A stretch of 64,000 bases of DNA from positions 62,001 to 126,000 of the forward strand of contig OY970262.1 of the NCBI GenBank assembly GCA_963715655.1. The letters run 5' to 3'. Below are positions 1 through 8,944 of this stretch, in pieces. The notes beneath the pieces are model-generated. The model made no database searches. It saw only the letters and a list, made by a program, of their open reading frames with translations, and had not been told where the DNA came from. Source of the stretch: JANQPD01 sp963715655. Lineage in GTDB: Bacteria; Bacteroidota; Bacteroidia; Flavobacteriales; Schleiferiaceae. The position numbers and the translations under genes are program-made. Numbering within the stretch: position 1 is the stretch's first letter; each line of letters begins with the position of its first letter.

Positions 1-2
1 CA

Positions 3-1805
3 GGTTTAACCAGCAGTACTTGTTATGATTTCTATGTGCTTGATTCTTGCTCTGGTGGATTTACAACTTGGTTAGGACCAATCACTGCATGTACGCAAGC
101 GCCTTGCTTAGTTACTACAGTTCCTACCACTCAAGGTGATAGCGTTTGTGGAGGAGGATTTGTACAACTAGCAGCAGTTGCCGGTGGTTCCAATAATAAG
201 GTTGCTTGGACTTCTAACGGTATCATCAGAGCGGTATCTGATACACTTTCCGATACCATAGGCGCTACAACAACGTATCAAGCTTTCGATTATAGTGTGA
301 CTGGAGTTGCACAGCATGTCGGGCCATTACCAAGTATTGCAGCACTTGGCTTTGCAAACTTTAGCAATGGCCAATTTATTACTGTGTTGGATACTATTTA
401 CTTAGATAGCACCACCGTAAGGGCTAATGGTTTTGTAAATGCTCAGGTTGTTATTAGAGATGTAGTTACTGATCGAGTAATACAACGCGGCAGCATATTT
501 GAAACCGACTCAACGGTAACCGCTAACTACCAAGTGCCTGTTGATATAATGCTAGTACCTGGAAATTATCTTATTGCCATAGATTTCAATATTACTGCTG
601 TTTCTGTTGGTGCTTTATTTAGAGCTACCACGGGTGCTTCATATCCTTATACATTACCTGGTTTAATTAGCATTACCGGTGTAAATATTAGTGGTCCTCG
701 TTATTACTACACCTTTGATTTAGTAGTTTCAAACGCTTGCTTAGGAACAGGTGTTCCTACGGTTGCTAAAGTGCTAGGTTCTAGCGCAGGTTTAAACGCG
801 AATGCTAGTATCTGCGAAACAGAAACAACTTTCAATCTATTTAGCCTAACCGGTCCACACACGCCCGGTGGTGTTTGGTCTGATGTTTCATCTACAGGTG
901 GTTTAACGGATAGCATCTACGATGCAACAGTTGCTGGTGCCGGTGGTCCATTTAATTTTAGATACATCGTTGGTGCAACGGGTGGTTGCCCTGCTGATAC
1001 AGCTTTTATTAGCATTACTGCTGATACAGCTCGCAGTGCTGGCGTTTCTGCTGCTGCCGCTTATTGTACCAATAACACGAGTTTCATAAACTTACGTCCG
1101 TTATTAGTGGGTGCTGATGGTGGTGGTACTTGGGTTGATGTGGATGCTTCCGGTATTTTAATTGGTGGCCGCATAAGACCAAGCAATGGTACCGCTGGAC
1201 TATTCCGTTTCCGTTATATAATTTCGGCAAATGGAAGTTGCGCAGCAGATAGTGCAACTGTTACGGTTACACTTGCTAATCCGGTAGAAGCTGGAGCTGA
1301 TGCTGCTGATACTACTTGTGTAAGTAAAGGAACATTAAACTTAGCGTCATATTTAAGTGCTAATGCAGCCGCTGGTGGAACTTGGAAAGATGTAAACGGT
1401 AGTGGAGGGCTTACTGGTGCAACCTTTAACCCAACTAACGTTACACCAAACACAACTTATGCATTCCGTTACGTAGTAGCGGGTCCTGTAGGATGTGGAA
1501 ACGATAGTGCAACCGTAAGCATCTTTGTTTGTAACGATGTAAGTCTAAGCGAGCAAGCGTTGAGCACCGTAGCGCTTTATCCTAATCCTACCACAGGTGT
1601 ATTCTTTGTGGAAGATGCAGATAAAAGCACTGCTAACCTTAGCATAGAGATTTTATCTATTGATGGTAAACTACTACGTAAAGTTGAGTTTAATCAAAAT
1701 GGTAAACATAAAGTTGATGTTTCTGAACTTGCTGCTGGCGTGTACAACGTTAAAGTGAGTACTGAAAAAGGCATCAAAGTGTTTAGGTTAATTACCCAAG
1801 ACTAG
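3..1805 (+). CDS. T9SS type A sorting-domain surface protein, 5' end cut by window
   Basis: Secreted, probably surface-anchored protein. The frame is open to the window edge, so the first in-frame GTG (36) is not the start and the N-terminus is missing. The C-terminal ~80 residues form a type A T9SS sorting domain (YPNPTTG, then SIDGKLLRKVEF, LAAGVYNVKV and a final FRLI strand), which directs export by the Por secretion system. Nucleotides ~800-1530 encode three imperfect repeats of ~75-80 residues, each with a GG(V/T)W(S/V/K)DV turn, an F(N/R)FRY(I/V)V strand and a Cys followed by ADSATV-like residues. Such repeats are common in long Bacteroidota adhesin-like proteins. Ligand and function are unknown. 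A terminator follows directly. Confidence 0.9.
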   Translation, partial: GLTSSTCYDFYVLDSCSGGFTTWLGPITACTQAPCLVTTVPTTQGDSVCGGGFVQLAAVAGGSNNKVAWTSNGIIRAVSDTLSDTIGATTTYQAFDYSVTGVAQHVGPLPSIAALGFANFSNGQFITVLDTIYLDSTTVRANGFVNAQVVIRDVVTDRVIQRGSIFETDSTVTANYQVPVDIMLVPGNYLIAIDFNITAVSVGALFRATTGASYPYTLPGLISITGVNISGPRYYYTFDLVVSNACLGTGVPTVAKVLGSSAGLNANASICETETTFNLFSLTGPHTPGGVWSDVSSTGGLTDSIYDATVAGAGGPFNFRYIVGATGGCPADTAFISITADTARSAGVSAAAAYCTNNTSFINLRPLLVGADGGGTWVDVDASGILIGGRIRPSNGTAGLFRFRYIISANGSCAADSATVTVTLANPVEAGADAADTTCVSKGTLNLASYLSANAAAGGTWKDVNGSGGLTGATFNPTNVTPNTTYAFRYVVAGPVGCGNDSATVSIFVCNDVSLSEQALSTVALYPNPTTGVFFVEDADKSTANLSIEILSIDGKLLRKVEFNQNGKHKVDVSELAAGVYNVKVSTEKGIKVFRLITQD

Positions 1806-1827
1806 TACAATTGTCTATTTTATTCCA

Positions 1828-1860
1828 AATCCCCTCAGCGAAAGTTGAGGGGATTTTTTT
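1828..1860 (+). terminator. Rho-independent terminator after T9SS gene
   Basis: A 10-bp perfect stem (AATCCCCTCA at 1828-1837 with TGAGGGGATT at 1846-1855) and an 8-nt loop are followed by a T run. It lies 23 bases past the upstream stop codon. It also argues that the next gene starts well downstream, at 1976. Confidence 0.9.
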
Positions 1861-1975
1861 ATACCCTCAAATTTCATCACTATTAAAGCGTATTATTTCG
1901 GCAAATGCTTCCATACCGCTACTTGCCTTGCACTTTATTATATTTACGCCTTCCAAAATCAAACCATTGAAAAAA

Positions 1976-4165
1976 ATGAAACAGCCACTAAAAATTACCG
2001 CAACACTTAGCGCTATTGTTCTGTTGGGTGCATGCACTACAAAACCCAAACAAGAAGAAAAACCTATGGCTTTGGAATATCCGGAAACTAGAAAAGATAC
2101 CACGGTGGTTGACACCTATTTTGGAACTGAGGTTGCCGATCCTTATCGCTGGTTAGAAAATGATACTGCCGCAGAAACCGAAGATTGGGTAAAAGCCCAA
2201 AATGAATTAACCTTTGGCTACTTAGAGCAAATCCCTTATCGCGATGCCTTAAACAAACGCCTTACAGCAGTTTGGGATTATGAAAAAGTAGGCGCTCCTT
2301 TTGTGCGTGGCAACTTTACCTATTTTTCTAAAAACAACGGTTTACAAAATCAATATGTGATGTATCGTTTTAAAAACGGAGAAAGCATGGAAAGTGCAGA
2401 AGTGTTTTTGGACCCTAACAAGTTTTCAGAAGATGGCACCACTTCTCTTGGCGGAATGAGTTTTACCAAAGATGGCAGCTTACTGGCTTACCAAATTAGC
2501 GAAGGTGGTTCTGACTGGCGCAAGGTTATTGTGCTAAACACGGAAACCATGGAGCAAGTAGAAGACAGCTTGTTTGATGTAAAATTTAGCGGTACCAGCT
2601 GGAAAGGAAATGAAGGCTTTTACTACAGTAGCTACGAAAAACCAAAAGATGGTAGCGCCCTCAGCGGAATGACGCAATATCACCAATTATTTTATCACAA
2701 AGTAGGCACTGCGCAACGCGATGACAAACTGATATTTGGCGGAAAAGCAACACCACGCAGATATGTAAGTGGTTACGTTACCGAAGATGAAAACTTCTTG
2801 GTAATCTCTGCGGCTGAATCTACCACCGGGAATGAACTGTACATTAAAGATTTGCGCAAGCCAAATGCACCTATCCAAAACATGGTGGCCAACTTTGATA
2901 ATGACCACGGCATCCTGCATACAGAAGGGAATAAACTGTACATTAAAACAAACTTAAACGCACCCAACGGAAAAGTGGTAACTACCTCTTTAAACGGGTT
3001 AGGTATTGATAATTGGAAAGACTTAATCCCGGAAACGGAAAACGTATTGAGTATAGGTACTGCCGGTGGTAAAATGTTTGCTACTTATATGATAGACGCT
3101 ACAGAAAAAGTGTATCAATATAATTTAGATGGGCAGCAAGAGCGCGAAATAGAATTGCCAGCCGTTGGTTCTGTTGGTGGATTTGGTGGCCGAATGGAAG
3201 ATACTACCCTTTACTATAGTTTTACTAATTATGTATATCCGGGTACTACCTTTAAATACAACATTGCTACCGGTACTTCTGAGTTATATCGGAAATCTGA
3301 CGTAGATTTTGACCCTAGCCTTTATGAATCGAAGCAAGTTTTTTATCAATCAAAAGACGGTACCAAAGTGCCGATGATTATTACCCACAAAAAAGGCATT
3401 TCGCTTGACGGAAATAACCCCACCATGTTGTATGCATACGGAGGTTTTAACATTAGCCTTACGCCAAGTTTTAGCCTTAGTAACATTGCCTTTTTAGAAA
3501 ATGGTGGCGTATATGCAGTAGCCAACTTACGCGGTGGTGGTGAATATGGTGAAGAGTGGCACATGGCTGGCACTAAAATGAAAAAGCAAAATGTGTTTGA
3601 TGATTTTATTGCAGCCGCTGAGTATTTAATAAATAATAAATTCACCAGCAGTGATAAACTGGCCATTTCCGGTGGCTCAAACGGTGGTTTATTGGTTGGC
3701 GCCACTATGACTCAGCGCCCTGATTTAATACAAGTAGCATTTCCTGCCGTGGGTGTTTTAGATATGCTACGTTACAATAAATTTACCGCTGGCGCGGGAT
3801 GGAGCAGTGATTACGGAACAGCTGAAGAAAGCAAGGAAATGTTTGAATATCTTGTAAACTACTCCCCTTACCATGCTTTAAAAGATGGCACCGACTATCC
3901 GGCAACTATGGTTACTACCGGAGATCATGATGACCGTGTAGTACCGGCACACAGTTTTAAGTTTGCAGCCCGTTTGCAAGAATTTCACAAAGGTGATGCT
4001 CCGGTTTTAATTAGAATTGAAACCAATGCCGGCCACGGTGCTGGCAAACCCACCGATAAAATTATTCAAGAACAAGCCGATAAATGGGCATTTATGTTTT
4101 GGAACATGGGCTACAAAGAATTACCCAGCATGAAAACAGAAAAAACTGCAACTGCGGAAAAGTAA
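1976..4165 (+). CDS. Prolyl oligopeptidase family serine peptidase (S9A), lipoprotein
   Basis: Cleaves short peptides after proline (S9A family); probably periplasmic and lipid-anchored. The start is placed at ATG 1976 because it opens a lipoprotein signal (MKQPLK, hydrophobic stretch, lipobox LLGAC), while an upstream in-frame start at 1811 would run through the terminator. The 729-residue length is normal for the family. The N-terminal PYRWLEND motif and a seven-bladed propeller precede the hydrolase domain, which has nucleophile Ser ~568 in GGSNGG, acid Asp in GDHDDRV and His in NAGHGAG. All three catalytic residues are present. Terminators lie on both sides, so it is monocistronic. Confidence 0.95.
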   Translation: MKQPLKITATLSAIVLLGACTTKPKQEEKPMALEYPETRKDTTVVDTYFGTEVADPYRWLENDTAAETEDWVKAQNELTFGYLEQIPYRDALNKRLTAVWDYEKVGAPFVRGNFTYFSKNNGLQNQYVMYRFKNGESMESAEVFLDPNKFSEDGTTSLGGMSFTKDGSLLAYQISEGGSDWRKVIVLNTETMEQVEDSLFDVKFSGTSWKGNEGFYYSSYEKPKDGSALSGMTQYHQLFYHKVGTAQRDDKLIFGGKATPRRYVSGYVTEDENFLVISAAESTTGNELYIKDLRKPNAPIQNMVANFDNDHGILHTEGNKLYIKTNLNAPNGKVVTTSLNGLGIDNWKDLIPETENVLSIGTAGGKMFATYMIDATEKVYQYNLDGQQEREIELPAVGSVGGFGGRMEDTTLYYSFTNYVYPGTTFKYNIATGTSELYRKSDVDFDPSLYESKQVFYQSKDGTKVPMIITHKKGISLDGNNPTMLYAYGGFNISLTPSFSLSNIAFLENGGVYAVANLRGGGEYGEEWHMAGTKMKKQNVFDDFIAAAEYLINNKFTSSDKLAISGGSNGGLLVGATMTQRPDLIQVAFPAVGVLDMLRYNKFTAGAGWSSDYGTAEESKEMFEYLVNYSPYHALKDGTDYPATMVTTGDHDDRVVPAHSFKFAARLQEFHKGDAPVLIRIETNAGHGAGKPTDKIIQEQADKWAFMFWNMGYKELPSMKTEKTATAEK

Positions 4166-4222
4166 ATCTTTTAGAGCACGGTTTAATATCCGCCTTAAGC
4201 GGTTTTGTCTCCATTAAATAGC

Positions 4223-4259
4223 AAACCCGTCAGGTTTTAAAAACCTGACGGGTTTTTTT
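4223..4259 (+). terminator. Strong Rho-independent terminator after prolyl oligopeptidase
   Basis: A 15-bp perfect inverted repeat (4223-4237 with 4241-4255, arms AAACCCGTCAGGTTT and AAACCTGACGGGTTT) has a 3-nt loop and leads into T-rich DNA. The near-symmetrical A and T tracts would let it work on both strands. Confidence 0.9.
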
Positions 4260-4338
4260 ATTAAATGCGTAGTTCTACGTATTGCATTAAGCAACAAATG
4301 GCTGCACCTTTATGGTGCAATTTAAAAACTATACAATC

Positions 4339-5616
4339 ATGAAATTAAAATTACTTTTCCTTGGCATTCTACCCTTATGTGTATTCGGACAGGTTTTTCA
4401 AAAAATAGACCCATCCGTTACTGGATTTACCCAAGGCGTACACCGCCCCTCCCAAACCATCAAAACTCAAGATGGCCATATATGGTTTAATTCATTGGTA
4501 GCTAGTCGTTACCGTTTATATGAGTATGATGGTAGTACTTATTTGTACCATGGTCAATTTTACGACTCAACCGTTTCTGCCAACCGTGATATAAGTGCCT
4601 CTCAATATGTTCAAGCAAAAGATGGAACTATTTATACAAGCGGAGGCCAATATTATAAAAACGGTGTATGGCGCAAAACCACATTTGGACAATCGTATTT
4701 TGCACAATCACAAGACGGTAATACGTTGTATTTCAATAAAACAAACGACTCTCTTTTTTCTTTAACCAACGGAGTGATGACCGGCTATAATATTGCGCTG
4801 AATCAAATACCGGGTATTGCGCAAGGTTTCGGCAGCCTTTATAAAGATGCCGTGGCCGACAACCAAGGTAATTTATACTTTGCCACTCAGGATACAGGCG
4901 TTGTAAAAGTAACCGTGGCCACTGGAGCTGTAACCTACATGCCTATTTACAAACAAGGTGTTTTTTTAGCCGATGCCCGTGCTTTACACGTGGGTTCTAA
5001 TGGCAACCTTTACGTAGGTTCAGGTGGGGATTATTTGGCTTACCACAACGGTACAAAATGGACGGTACTTACTAACATGCAACCGTGGGATTTTGGAGTA
5101 GGACGTATTGACGACTTTGCAGAAGATAGTCAGGGTAGGATTTGGTTGGGTTCACGCACCTTCGGTTTATATGGATTTGTGGCGCGTTTTGATGAGGCCG
5201 ATACTACCCAGCTTTTTGATATCATTAACGATACCACTTCTAACCACCAATATATTTCTGATCGAGTAACCACCGCCATTTTTATTGAGGATGATTCTAC
5301 CTTTTATTTTGGCGTGTACCAAGAAAGCTATTTGCTAAAAACGAGTAAAACAGGAAGTTCAGCAGGCGTAAGTATGCAAGAGTATCCGGTTTTTCAACAC
5401 ATCTCCGTATATCCCAATCCTGCAAGCGGTGTGCTAAACTTTCCTATCCTTTCGGGAGGTACGTATGCAATACTAAACAGCTGTGGTAACACCGTAAGGC
5501 AGGGTCTGCTGCAAAACGGAAAAGTAGCCATAAATGCGTTATCCACAGGCGTGTACATCATTACGCTTTCCGCAGATGATGGCACGTTGTATAGAACACA
5601 ATTTGTGAAGCAATAA
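4339..5616 (+). CDS. Secreted beta-propeller protein with T9SS type A sorting domain
   Basis: A 425-residue secreted protein. ATG 4339 is preferred over an in-frame start at 4312 because it gives a classic signal peptide (MKLKLLFLGILPLCVFGQ). The middle holds repeated beta-propeller-like blades with DGHIWFNS, DNQGNLYFAT and DSQGRIWLGS turns, similar to the two-component-regulator propeller. The last ~75 residues form a T9SS sorting domain (ISVYPNPASG, then STGVYIITL and the final RTQFVKQ). Export to the cell surface or medium is expected; the target is unknown. The next ~600 bp are IS and gene debris. Confidence 0.85.
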   Translation: MKLKLLFLGILPLCVFGQVFQKIDPSVTGFTQGVHRPSQTIKTQDGHIWFNSLVASRYRLYEYDGSTYLYHGQFYDSTVSANRDISASQYVQAKDGTIYTSGGQYYKNGVWRKTTFGQSYFAQSQDGNTLYFNKTNDSLFSLTNGVMTGYNIALNQIPGIAQGFGSLYKDAVADNQGNLYFATQDTGVVKVTVATGAVTYMPIYKQGVFLADARALHVGSNGNLYVGSGGDYLAYHNGTKWTVLTNMQPWDFGVGRIDDFAEDSQGRIWLGSRTFGLYGFVARFDEADTTQLFDIINDTTSNHQYISDRVTTAIFIEDDSTFYFGVYQESYLLKTSKTGSSAGVSMQEYPVFQHISVYPNPASGVLNFPILSGGTYAILNSCGNTVRQGLLQNGKVAINALSTGVYIITLSADDGTLYRTQFVKQ

Positions 5617-5641
5617 AAAGAAAAAAGCATTTGTAGTTTTA

Positions 5642-5964
5642 GGTTATCTCTCAAGCAAATTAGTGGATATGCTTTTCGTTGATGGAGTACACTTAATCAC
5701 CGGTATTCGTAACAATATGAAGAATGTATTAATGGAAATGAAGGATAAAATAATGCTCAGAAAAAGATCTATCATTGAAACTATAAATGACGAACTCAAA
5801 AACGCGTGTCAAATTGAACATTCAAGACATCAATCCTTTGAGAATTTCCTCTCAAATCTCCTTTCTGGATGAATTGCTTACTCCTTCTTTCCTAAAAAAC
5901 CATGTATCAAATATGAGGTTGAAAATAACATTATGCCAACCCTGTTTTAAATCGAACTCAGGTT
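5642..5964 (+). pseudogene. IS982-family transposase, C-terminal relic with terminal repeat
   Basis: The frame reads GYLSSKLVDMLFVDGVHL, then IRNNMKN and KRSIIETINDELKN, the hallmark C-terminal DDE region of IS982-family transposases. A TGA at 5870-5872 interrupts it; the same frame then resumes as IAYSFFPKKPCIKYE and ends at TAA 5948. The 5' two thirds of the transposase are gone. Directly past the stop, 5951-5964 reads ATCGAACTCAGGTT, matching the terminal repeat of the small element at 47599-47798, so the right end of the IS is preserved. No activity is possible from this copy. Confidence 0.85.
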
Positions 5965-6139
5965 ATACAGAAGAAGACGACTTTCTAGCAGAATCATGTA
6001 ATAACAACTTTGATCTTTGCCAAGTGACGACCCAAATTATGTTTATTGCAAAGCCGATGGAAATAACTGTAAGCAAGGGACTATCAATGGCCATTGTGCC
6101 CTTGTATTTTGTGATGATGAAGGTATTAGTGTATATTAG
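5964..6139 (+). pseudogene. Remnant of a small Cys-rich peptide gene
   Basis: Directly after the IS end, one frame reads YTEEDDFLAESCNNNFDLC. After a one-base shift near 6015-6025, another frame reads DDPNYVYCKADGNNCKQG and NGHCALVFCDDEGISVY, stopping at TAG 6137. Joined, the two pieces give six regularly placed cysteines in ~60 residues, which is hard to explain by chance. The 5' part appears to have been removed by the IS. It sits just upstream of a DUF4221-like lipoprotein gene; small Cys-containing secreted peptides (for example NVEALA) occur beside such genes in Bacteroidota. Family assignment is inference. Confidence 0.45.
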
Positions 6140-6164
6140 GCTGTTAATCTAAAACTAATGGAGG

Positions 6165-6196
6165 TAAGAGGCGAAGGGTAATTTCTTCACCTCTTA
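6165..6196 (+). terminator. Stem-loop between Cys-rich remnant and DUF4221-like gene
   Basis: TAAGAGGCGAAG (6165-6176) pairs with CTTCACCTCTTA (6185-6196) over 12 positions with one mismatch and an 8-nt loop. There is no strong T run, so it may be a partial terminator or attenuator. It lies 16 bases before the downstream ATG. Confidence 0.5.
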
Positions 6197-6211
6197 TATA
6201 TCAAAGCTGCT

Positions 6212-7831
6212 ATGAAAAACTTACAAACGTTATTTATCCTGTTTACTGTCTTGCTACTTGCAAAGTGCACAACAAGTGTCAAAACAGGTAATTTTACCGA
6301 ATTAACTTTTGAGAAAGTTGATTCATTGGTATTAAAGTTTCCTTACCAAATTAATGTTTGGGCTTCTTTTGATATATGCTTATTTAATAGAAAAGATACA
6401 ACTTACCTTTTATTCGCAGATTTTGATAACCATAGTTTGATTGAAGTAAATATTGAAACGGGAAATTCTAACACTTTTGAGATTAAAGAGTTGCTGAATG
6501 ATAAATATCCCACCTTCAACTTCAAGCCAACGGATGAGGAAAGCATCTTAATATATCGCGAAATAAACAATACAAGAAGACTTCACGACTCTGTTTTGTT
6601 TACTATTGACTATGAGGGAAATACAATCGATTATTTTAATTTAGACTCTACTAACCTCAAGGTTTCCAATAACACAACCGATTCTACCACACTTACTTAT
6701 TATTCGCAGTTGGTTCCGTGGAATGTATTCAAAAACCGACTTATTTTTAATCCTGCTTCAGTATATGGTTCAAAAGCATCTCTTAGAATGCAACGAAATG
6801 GGGAAATCCCGGTTCTTTGTGAAATTGCCTTTTTGGAGAATAATAAGGTAAGGTATCTTCCGCTTGACTTTAAACTTGAAAAAGCATCAGAGCAATACTA
6901 CTCTAGTTCTCAATTACCATTTGATGTGGTTCAACTTGATAAGGACAATATCATTATTGGGCCTAGGAGAACATCAAAATTATTTAACTTCGATTTAACT
7001 ACCCAAACCATTACTAAGGAGATAGATGATTCGCTGCTGATACCGCAAGCCCTACCACTCAAGAACTTCGACAAAAGTAAAAGTTTACCATCGGTCAATC
7101 AATTTAGCTCCATATTCCGAAATATGGTTTATGACAGCCTGAGTGGCAGAATATTGCGTTTTGGCTCATACCCTGTTGAAGAGGAAGTGAAACTGGGGGA
7201 CTATTGGGAATATCTTGGAAAAAAGGAATGGATCGGACTCTATAGTAAAGATTTGAACCTGCTTGGCCAGGGATTAAAACCAAGCTGGCTAAGAACTTCA
7301 AGCCCAAGACCTGTTTTTTACCAAGGGCAGTTGATTTCGTTCTATCAAAATGAAGATGATAGAACTACAATCAAAGTTTTTTTCTCCCAGATAAAGCTTA
7401 AGGAGGTTGGTAAAGAGGGAAAGGAAGCGCTTAAAAATAAAATTACCGCTATAAAACCTTCCCAAAGTGGAGGTATTGCCACCTTTTTCGGCTCAAGAAA
7501 TCTGAAACCCAATTCCAAAATATTACTTATTCCAAGTCGCTCTTGTCCTGCTTGTGTAGACTATAGCCTTTCGTATTACTTGCAAAACAGAAAAAGGCTT
7601 GAGCGTGAGGGTGTCTATTTAGTTTCGGACAATAGGCGCATACTTGATAAACTTGAGAATAAAGTCTCCCAGTATATCATTATAGATAGTAAAAGAGCCA
7701 TACAAAATATGCTTAGTACTAGTGTTAATAATCCAACCTTAATGTTTTGGGATGGCGAGAAAGTCACTAAGACCATTATACTTGACCCTAAAGAAGTTTA
7801 TAATATTGATAAGTATTTAGAACTGCTTTAA
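6212..7831 (+). CDS. DUF4221-like lipoprotein with C-terminal CPAC thioredoxin-like segment
   Basis: A 539-residue predicted lipoprotein (MKNLQTLFILFTVLLLAKC lipobox). Residues ~25-420 look like a beta-propeller of the DUF4221 or 6-bladed type found in Bacteroidota. The C-terminal ~100 residues are different: a KILLIPSRSCPACVDYSL segment with a CPAC pair, followed by a short alpha/beta stretch ending NPTLMFWDG, which resembles a thioredoxin-like fold. The role is unknown; an extracytoplasmic sensor or redox function is possible. It follows a broken Cys-rich peptide gene, which may have been its partner. Confidence 0.65.
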   Translation: MKNLQTLFILFTVLLLAKCTTSVKTGNFTELTFEKVDSLVLKFPYQINVWASFDICLFNRKDTTYLLFADFDNHSLIEVNIETGNSNTFEIKELLNDKYPTFNFKPTDEESILIYREINNTRRLHDSVLFTIDYEGNTIDYFNLDSTNLKVSNNTTDSTTLTYYSQLVPWNVFKNRLIFNPASVYGSKASLRMQRNGEIPVLCEIAFLENNKVRYLPLDFKLEKASEQYYSSSQLPFDVVQLDKDNIIIGPRRTSKLFNFDLTTQTITKEIDDSLLIPQALPLKNFDKSKSLPSVNQFSSIFRNMVYDSLSGRILRFGSYPVEEEVKLGDYWEYLGKKEWIGLYSKDLNLLGQGLKPSWLRTSSPRPVFYQGQLISFYQNEDDRTTIKVFFSQIKLKEVGKEGKEALKNKITAIKPSQSGGIATFFGSRNLKPNSKILLIPSRSCPACVDYSLSYYLQNRKRLEREGVYLVSDNRRILDKLENKVSQYIIIDSKRAIQNMLSTSVNNPTLMFWDGEKVTKTIILDPKEVYNIDKYLELL

Positions 7832-8567
7832 ACGCGTGTTTTTGATAAAGACTATTGCACACTTGTGAAAGGCTTTTCGGCTTTCGCTTTAGAAACTATT
7901 ACTTTACTTTATTTGGCCAGCTTTTCTTTTTTGTGGGCATCGTTATTATTCACGCGCCTTTATATTTTTGAGAAATGGGCTTAGTGCGTTACTGTCGTTT
8001 CTATGATCACAGAAAAAAGCTTAGACGGACATTATGTGTCCGTGTAAATATTTCTTGGTAAAACCCTGCTTCAGGCATATTACCAAGGCCTGCGGAAAAA
8101 ATAAGGAGATTGGTATTCAGTTTATTACCCCCCTACTATTGTTTTCATCTCTTTAATCTTTTTTCACTAATAGATAGGTCTTTTGCTTTTTGCAATACAA
8201 TATATCTTGCCCATTGCTACGTAGGTGGTTCATCATCCTACGTATGGTTTTGGGGCAGCACTCAAATTTTTAGAAAGACTTTTGGGCGTTACGGGTGCCT
8301 GTTTTTGTAAAAGCTCTAAAATGTATGATAATCGCATTTGGTAAATGTAGTAGGTCATGAGCAGCAGGTTTTAGGTTAAATAACATTGATTTTTAAGCTG
8401 TTAGCTAGCTAATATACTTTAATTATTAGTAGCCCCGCTTATTAGTATATCAAATTTCAGAAAATTGTTTCTGCACATTTGCCTTAAACAGTTATTTTAA
8501 AACTTTAAGATACTCACCTATTAGAGACCCAATTAGCCATCTTTAAAACCTTAAAACCACTAAGACC
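7832..8567. other. Gene-free interval with several short hairpins
   Basis: No coding region with convincing composition is visible. Three inverted repeats stand out: ACGGACA/TGTCCGT at 8025-8043, a CTTGGTAA/TTACCAAG pair spanning about 8053-8091, and TACGTAGG/CCTACGTA at 8218-8244. They may mark a transcribed structured RNA or decayed repeats. I recognise no RNA family. Confidence 0.4.
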
Positions 8568-8759
8568 TTACCTTCTCCTCCCTGAATATTGCATCGCCTC
8601 TCCCTTACCAAAGCCATAACTGATGACGAGGGTGTAAAACGTGCCACGCTGACCCAAGCTGTAGGCGTAAAAGTTTGGCTGCTCTACTATGCTTTCGCGC
8701 ATGTCGCTGGCAAAAAATTGCGCACTGCGAGGTTGTGCAATGGAAGCTTGAGCCTGCAT
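8568..8759 (-). pseudogene. TonB-dependent receptor C-terminal fragment
   Basis: The minus-strand frame reads QPNFYAYSLGQRGTFYTLVI, then SYGFGKGEAMQYSGRRR and a stop. This is the typical last two strands and basic tail of a Bacteroidota TonB-dependent outer-membrane receptor. It is cut off upstream by an in-frame stop only ~60 residues in, so only the extreme C-terminus survives. Confidence 0.5.
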
Positions 8760-8804
8760 ACATTAGGGCCAGGGGTTTACCGAACTCGCTTTGTGAAAAA
8801 TTAA
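8742..8804 (+). pseudogene. T9SS sorting-domain tail fragment
   Basis: The plus-strand frame reads GSLSLHTLGPGVYRTRFVKN then stop. It resembles the end of a type A sorting domain (compare STGVYIITL and RTQFVKQ of the gene ending at 5616) with the middle deleted. It overlaps the TonB receptor fragment on the other strand, so both are shards of unrelated genes. Confidence 0.35.
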
Positions 8805-8944
8805 AGCAGGCCATTCACTTTTTTACGCCTATTTATTTTCGGTTTTAACTCTTGCCCTTTTGAAATAGTGCAGGGGTTAGTTTTTTAGAAATGTTTTAAC
8901 TGAACCAACTGACCAAATTTCACGTTTACTCCCAAAATATTCCC

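Noticed and set aside
36..38. GTG at 36 as the start of the T9SS protein
   Set aside because: The frame is open upstream to the window edge and there is no signal peptide, so the gene continues to the left.
1811..1975. N-terminal extension of the prolyl oligopeptidase frame from TTG 1811
   Set aside because: It would translate through a clear Rho-independent terminator and bury the lipoprotein signal that begins at ATG 1976.
3346..3705. 119-residue antisense ORF inside the prolyl oligopeptidase gene
   Set aside because: Shadow of a strongly supported gene; composition is that of a complementary strand.
5787..6152. A 121-residue plus-strand ORF across the IS relic
   Set aside because: It reads the transposase relic in the wrong frame and crosses the IS end; better explained as two pseudogene pieces.
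8110..8310. 66-residue ORF in the gene-free interval
   Set aside because: Aromatic-rich, low-quality translation with no ribosome site or family resemblance, and it covers a hairpin.
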